Notes under the pieces: model-generated | What the model saw: only the letters and a program-made list of their open reading frames with translations | Told to the model about the DNA's origin: nothing | Database searches by the model: none | Position numbers and translations under genes: made by a program | Shown here: positions 60,580 to 64,000 of the stretch, one piece after another | How positions within the stretch are numbered: position 1 is the first letter of the stretch | Layout: every line of letters starts with the position of its first letter | Assembly: GCF_001591605.1 (NCBI RefSeq) | Contig: NZ_BCVF01000015.1 | Coordinates: 21,939-85,938 of the forward strand | Length of the DNA: 64,000 nt | Origin: Bacillus badius NBRC 15713 | GTDB lineage: Bacteria > Bacillota > Bacilli > Bacillales > Domibacillaceae | Direction of reading: 5' to 3'

Positions 60580-60609
60580 AAGATAGACAAAGTCTATCTT
60601 CTTTTTTTG
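60580..60609 (+). terminator. Intrinsic terminator of yugI
   Basis: AAGATAGAC, AAA, GTCTATCTT, C, T7. Confidence 0.9.
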
Positions 60610-60767
60610 TGCATTTATAAAAATAGAGGTGTTCAAATAAGATTATCCGTGTATAATAAATTTAAAATATTTAGAAAATTGAAAGAGGTGATAAACAGTT
60701 ATGAATGAGGAAGTTTAGCTCTGCGCCGGCGTGTCAGAAAAAGAATGATCAAAAAGGAGAGGGAAGA

Positions 60768-62219
60768 ATGAAGGAAAACCACCTGAAAAATCAAGAGGAC
60801 ATCGAAGTGCCATTTTATTTAGCTATTATTCCTATGATTATTATGGTTGGAGTGATGGCCGTCACCATCATTAAGTTTGAAGGAAGTCCTCATGTCCCGC
60901 TCTTTGTGGGAGCAGGCGTGGCCGCATTTATCGCCTGGAAGCTGGGGTACAGGTGGGATGTAATTGAAGAAGGAGCATATAATGGCATTCGTCTCGCGCT
61001 GCCGGCTATTCTGATTATTATTATGGTTGGCATGACGATCGGTTCCTGGATCGGCGGCGGGATTGTAGCTACTATGATTTATTATGGCTTGAAAATAATT
61101 ACGCCTTCGCTATTCCTCGTTTCTATTTGTGTGATTTGCGCCATTGTCTCCTTAGCTATAGGCAGTTCATGGTCAACTATGGGAACGATCGGCGTTGCCG
61201 GCATGGGCATCGGCATCAGCATGGGAATCCCTGCTCCGATGGTGGCTGGGGCAATTATTTCGGGCTCATACTTTGGCGATAAAATGTCTCCGTTGTCAGA
61301 TACAACCAATCTGGCTGCCGGGATTACAGGGACGGATCTCTTCGCCCATATTAGGCATATGTTTTACACGACCATTCCTGGAATTGTACTAGCCCTGGCC
61401 GTTTACTTTTTCTTGGGACGGAAGTTTGCGGGAGCTTCAATCAATGCGGAAGAAATCAATGGAGTTTTGAAAGCGCTTCAAGAGAATTTTGTGATTTCTC
61501 CTTGGCTGCTTCTTGTGCCGCTTGCTGTCATTTTATTAGTCGTGAAAAAGGTGCCGGCAGTCCCGGCGCTTGGAGCTGGAATCTTTCTCGGCTGGATGTG
61601 CCATGCTTTCGTACAAGGAAACCCTTTAGCAGAAGCGGTCAATACGCTTCACGATGGTTTTGCGATCGAAACAGGCAATAAACTCGTTGATGACTTGTTT
61701 AATCGCGGCGGAATTGGAGATATGATGTATACAGTGTCGCTGGCTATCATCGCAATGACGTTCGGCGGTATTATGGAACGGACAGGCATGCTGAAGGCGA
61801 TCGTGGGACAAATCTTAAAATTTGCCCGTTCAGCAGGAAGCCTAATTGCCGCGACCATTGCATCTGCCTTTTTTACAAATGCAACCGCTTCCGAGCAATA
61901 TGTGTCCATTCTTTTGCCGGGACGTATGTATGCAAATGCCTACCGCGAAAAGAAGCTGCATTCTAAAAATTTATCGAGAGCACTTGAAGATGGAGGGACC
62001 ATCACGTCAGCACTCGTTCCTTGGAATACATGCGGAGTCTTTATACTGGCTACACTCTCGGTTCACCCGTTTGCTTACGCGCCATATGCCATTATGAATT
62101 ATTCTGTGCCCATTATCGCTATGATTATGGCTTTTCTTGGATGGAAGGTAGAGTTCATGACAGAAGAGCAAGTCAAGGAGCTGGAAGAAAAAGAAGCGCG
62201 GCAAACAGGAACTGCTTAA
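60768..62219 (+). CDS. nhaC: Na+/H+ antiporter NhaC
   Basis: A 483-residue membrane antiporter with about 11-12 helices. The NhaC family core is clear: AIGSSWSTMGTIGVAGMGIG near residue 120 and SGSYFGDKMSPLSDTTNLAAG near 165, with a second Asp/Thr-rich half around ALEDGGTITSALVPWNTCG near 410. ATG at 60768 has AAAGGAGAGGG upstream. A 5-codon frame with its own ribosome-binding site precedes it at 60701. Exports Na+ in exchange for H+. Confidence 0.9.
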   Translation: MKENHLKNQEDIEVPFYLAIIPMIIMVGVMAVTIIKFEGSPHVPLFVGAGVAAFIAWKLGYRWDVIEEGAYNGIRLALPAILIIIMVGMTIGSWIGGGIVATMIYYGLKIITPSLFLVSICVICAIVSLAIGSSWSTMGTIGVAGMGIGISMGIPAPMVAGAIISGSYFGDKMSPLSDTTNLAAGITGTDLFAHIRHMFYTTIPGIVLALAVYFFLGRKFAGASINAEEINGVLKALQENFVISPWLLLVPLAVILLVVKKVPAVPALGAGIFLGWMCHAFVQGNPLAEAVNTLHDGFAIETGNKLVDDLFNRGGIGDMMYTVSLAIIAMTFGGIMERTGMLKAIVGQILKFARSAGSLIAATIASAFFTNATASEQYVSILLPGRMYANAYREKKLHSKNLSRALEDGGTITSALVPWNTCGVFILATLSVHPFAYAPYAIMNYSVPIIAMIMAFLGWKVEFMTEEQVKELEEKEARQTGTA

Positions 62220-62249
62220 CACAAGATAGTATTTTATTATAGAAAAAAT

Positions 62250-62295
62250 AGCTCGCAAAGAGAGGGAGGAATCCTCCGCTCATTGCGAGCTTTTT
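62250..62295 (+). terminator. Intrinsic terminator of nhaC
   Basis: AGCTCGCAA, long loop with inner GGAGGAATCCTCC, TTGCGAGCT, TTTT. Confidence 0.85.
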
Positions 62296-62423
62296 GCTTA
62301 TTTAGTTCGTTTAGGCTGTTATGTCTGAACACTTAGAAGAAAGAATGCTGGATTTGCATTTTTTATTTACACAAAGCAATCAGCACGGCGTATGGATCAT
62401 GTTTTTCAAAGAAATCGCTGGGA

Positions 62424-63824
62424 TTATACTTTGCCGATGTTGTATTTTCGAATGCGATATTGCAGGTTTTGCCGGCTCATGCCCAGCGCCTTTGCTGTTT
62501 TGGTTATGTTGAAGTCATGATGTTGAAGCGCTTTCGTAATATAGTAGGTTTCTGCTTCTTGAATGTAGTCATCAAGGGGCAAAATCGCTTTATCCGATTG
62601 GTATAAAAATCCTTCTGCTTTTTCTAAATCGTTGGACAATCCGCAATTAACTGACTTGTTGCGAAATTGAATGGGGAGATGATCAAAAGAAATGGTTTCT
62701 TCATGATCCATTAAATTCATAGCTCCTTCAATGACATGTTCCAGTTCGCGAATGTTTCCCGGCCATTCATATTGTTGAAAATAGTTTTTTACTTCTTCAT
62801 CAACAGAGAGTACATCCATGCCAAATAAATGATTGTATTTGTCAATGAAAGCGGACGTAAGCAACTCAATGTCATCTTTCCGTTCACGCAATGGAGGGAC
62901 GAAGATGGAAACGGCGCTTAAACGATAATATAAATCTTTTCTTAAATTCCCCGCGGCAATGGCATCAATTGGATCTTCGCTAATCGTAGCGAGAATACGG
63001 ACATCAACAAAGATATCTGTATTTCCGCCTTCCCGGCGCACCTTCTTTTCTTGAATGACCTTTAATAATTTTGTTTGCAGAGCCGGACTTAAAGAATCAA
63101 TTTCATCGAACAGGATGGTTCCTCCGTCAGCTTGTTCAAATAAACCTGGCCGGCCTTCTGCGTCTGGCTGTTCTTCAATTCCAAAAAGCAAAGTTTCCAT
63201 TAAGGTATCTGGAAGTGCCGCACAGTTTTGGGAAAAGAAAGCTTGCTCGGACCGCGGACTGTCATGATGGATGCTGCGGGCGAATAACTCTTTTCCAGTT
63301 CCAATTTCGCCAATAATGAGAACGGAGGAAGCTGTGCGGGCGGCCCGCTTGCCTGTTTCGATGGCTTCTTTCAACAGAGGGCTTTGTCCGAGGATTTGAT
63401 CAAAGGTATAGCGGATCTCATCTTTTTTACTCATATTTTCGTGTATCATTTTTTCCAGTTTTGTGACATCTTTGGCGATTTCCATTGCACCTATAACTGT
63501 TCCGTTCTCTGTAATCGGGAAGGTGTGATTGATCGTTGTAATTTCTTGTCCCTTGTTGTTAAAGTACGTCTGTTTGACATTTTGGATGCTTTCTCTTGAT
63601 TTCAGTACTTGAAGCAAGGTGCTTTCCTCAGCAGCGCCAAAATCGAAAACGTCCATTAAGTTTTTATCAAGCACATCTTCAATACCCATTCCCTCGATTT
63701 CCCGCATCTTTTTATTGTAAATAACTGTTCTTTCGTTAGAGTCAATAACGTGAATCCCAAGGTCGATCTTTTCTAGGATCTCTTCATACATTATTAACAG
63801 CGATTCTAAAGTTTTTGCATTCAT
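62424..63824 (-). CDS. Enhancer-binding-protein-like regulator (PAS-AAA-Fis) without GAFTGA
   Basis: A 466-residue RocR-like regulator: PAS domain (about residues 8-115), AAA+ domain with Walker A GEIGTGKE near residue 165 and Walker B TILFDEIDSL near 230, and a C-terminal Fis HTH (NITKTAKALGMSRQNLQYR). Where such proteins have GAFTGA, between LLFG and RPGLFEQ, it has only IEEQPDAEG, so the sigma-54 contact loop is gone. It may act with sigma-A RNA polymerase, or be inactive. ATG at 63824 has AGAGGGGG upstream. Divergent from a gene that starts beyond 64000. Confidence 0.85.
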   Translation of the reverse strand: MNAKTLESLLIMYEEILEKIDLGIHVIDSNERTVIYNKKMREIEGMGIEDVLDKNLMDVFDFGAAEESTLLQVLKSRESIQNVKQTYFNNKGQEITTINHTFPITENGTVIGAMEIAKDVTKLEKMIHENMSKKDEIRYTFDQILGQSPLLKEAIETGKRAARTASSVLIIGEIGTGKELFARSIHHDSPRSEQAFFSQNCAALPDTLMETLLFGIEEQPDAEGRPGLFEQADGGTILFDEIDSLSPALQTKLLKVIQEKKVRREGGNTDIFVDVRILATISEDPIDAIAAGNLRKDLYYRLSAVSIFVPPLRERKDDIELLTSAFIDKYNHLFGMDVLSVDEEVKNYFQQYEWPGNIRELEHVIEGAMNLMDHEETISFDHLPIQFRNKSVNCGLSNDLEKAEGFLYQSDKAILPLDDYIQEAETYYITKALQHHDFNITKTAKALGMSRQNLQYRIRKYNIGKV

Positions 63825-64000
63825 AGAATCCCCCTCTTTAAAATATATTTCTATTTTAAGAAAAAACACTTGAAAAAAGCAATGATATTTTGCATTATAA
63901 TAAGTGTAAGGGTTTTATTGGTGCAAATTTTTTTTGCGCATAAAACTTATTCAGTCACATAAAATTGATTTTTTTTGATCATCTTAAAGGAGGAAGGACA
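63825..64000 (+). promoter_or_regulatory. Divergent control region and ribosome-binding site of the next gene
   Basis: AAAGGAGGAAGG at 63987-63998 is a ribosome-binding site for a plus-strand gene outside the window. A TATAAT lies at 63896-63901 and a small palindrome GCAAA-N5-TTTGC at 63923-63937. No TGGCAC-N5-TTGC sigma-54 promoter is present. Confidence 0.5.

Noticed and set aside
63918..63939. TTGG...TTGCG as a sigma-54 promoter for the off-window gene
   Set aside because: The GG and GC elements are 14 bases apart instead of 10; the only GG-N10-GC placement (63911-63924) lacks the other conserved bases.

Overview
The window is about 64 kb of Bacillaceae chromosome (low-to-middle GC, Bacillus sensu lato). 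Gene content and order follow the yun-yut-yum-yui-mrp-kap-que-yug part of the Bacillus subtilis map, with local insertions, losses and rearrangements. The genus cannot be fixed from the sequence. Sporulation and germination genes (yunB, lytH, yutC, yutH, a gerABC operon, kapD, kapB) show an endospore former. A seven-gene Mrp antiporter, two NhaC-type antiporters and a sodium-coupled transporter show heavy use of Na+/H+ exchange.

Layout. 0-6.4 kb: end of sufB, yunF-yunE-yunD, yunB, and an inserted NSS transporter with its 35-residue MetS-type small subunit. 6.4-16 kb: lytH, lipA and the yutC-yutD-yutE-yutF-yutG-yutH series with two small conserved unknowns, a D-2-hydroxyacid dehydrogenase, NifU and YuzD. 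16-20.7 kb: a GABA-shunt cluster gabT-gabR-gabD with a consensus sigma-54 promoter before gabT, ending at a terminator split by a 196-bp IS3-type element. 20.7-30.4 kb: gerA-gerB-gerC, two NDH-2-like flavoproteins (yutJ, yumB) each preceded by a Rex-like operator, yuzB, a DUF2225 gene, yutM, an SDR-like gene, yuiA and yuiB. 30.4-38.6 kb: cobalamin-binding protein, AlsS-type acetolactate synthase, leucyl aminopeptidase, an RsbR-type stressosome protein, yuiF, a tiny Gly/Tyr/Pro-rich protein, a YuxO-like thioesterase and a YdaT-like protein. 38.7-44.4 kb: mrpABCDEFG on the minus strand. 44.8-49.9 kb: yufK and pbpD with overlapping convergent ends, kapD, kapB, a lipoprotein prolyl isomerase and a small membrane protein. 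49.9-51.9 kb: preQ1 riboswitch and queCDE. 52-62.2 kb: patB, yugE, a LysP-type permease, alaR-alaT, a second SDR-like gene, an FMN glutamate-synthase-like protein, yugI and nhaC. 62.4-64 kb: an enhancer-binding-protein-like regulator lacking the GAFTGA loop, divergent from a gene beyond the window edge.

No CRISPR array, prophage, toxin island, rRNA or tRNA gene was seen. The less ordinary signals are regulatory or structural: the IS derivative inside a terminator, the regulator without GAFTGA, the palindrome upstream of the gabT sigma-54 promoter, paired Rex boxes, the yufK/pbpD antisense junction, and two decayed copies of one dispersed repeat. B. subtilis comparisons, family lengths and family names are from memory; no database search was run.
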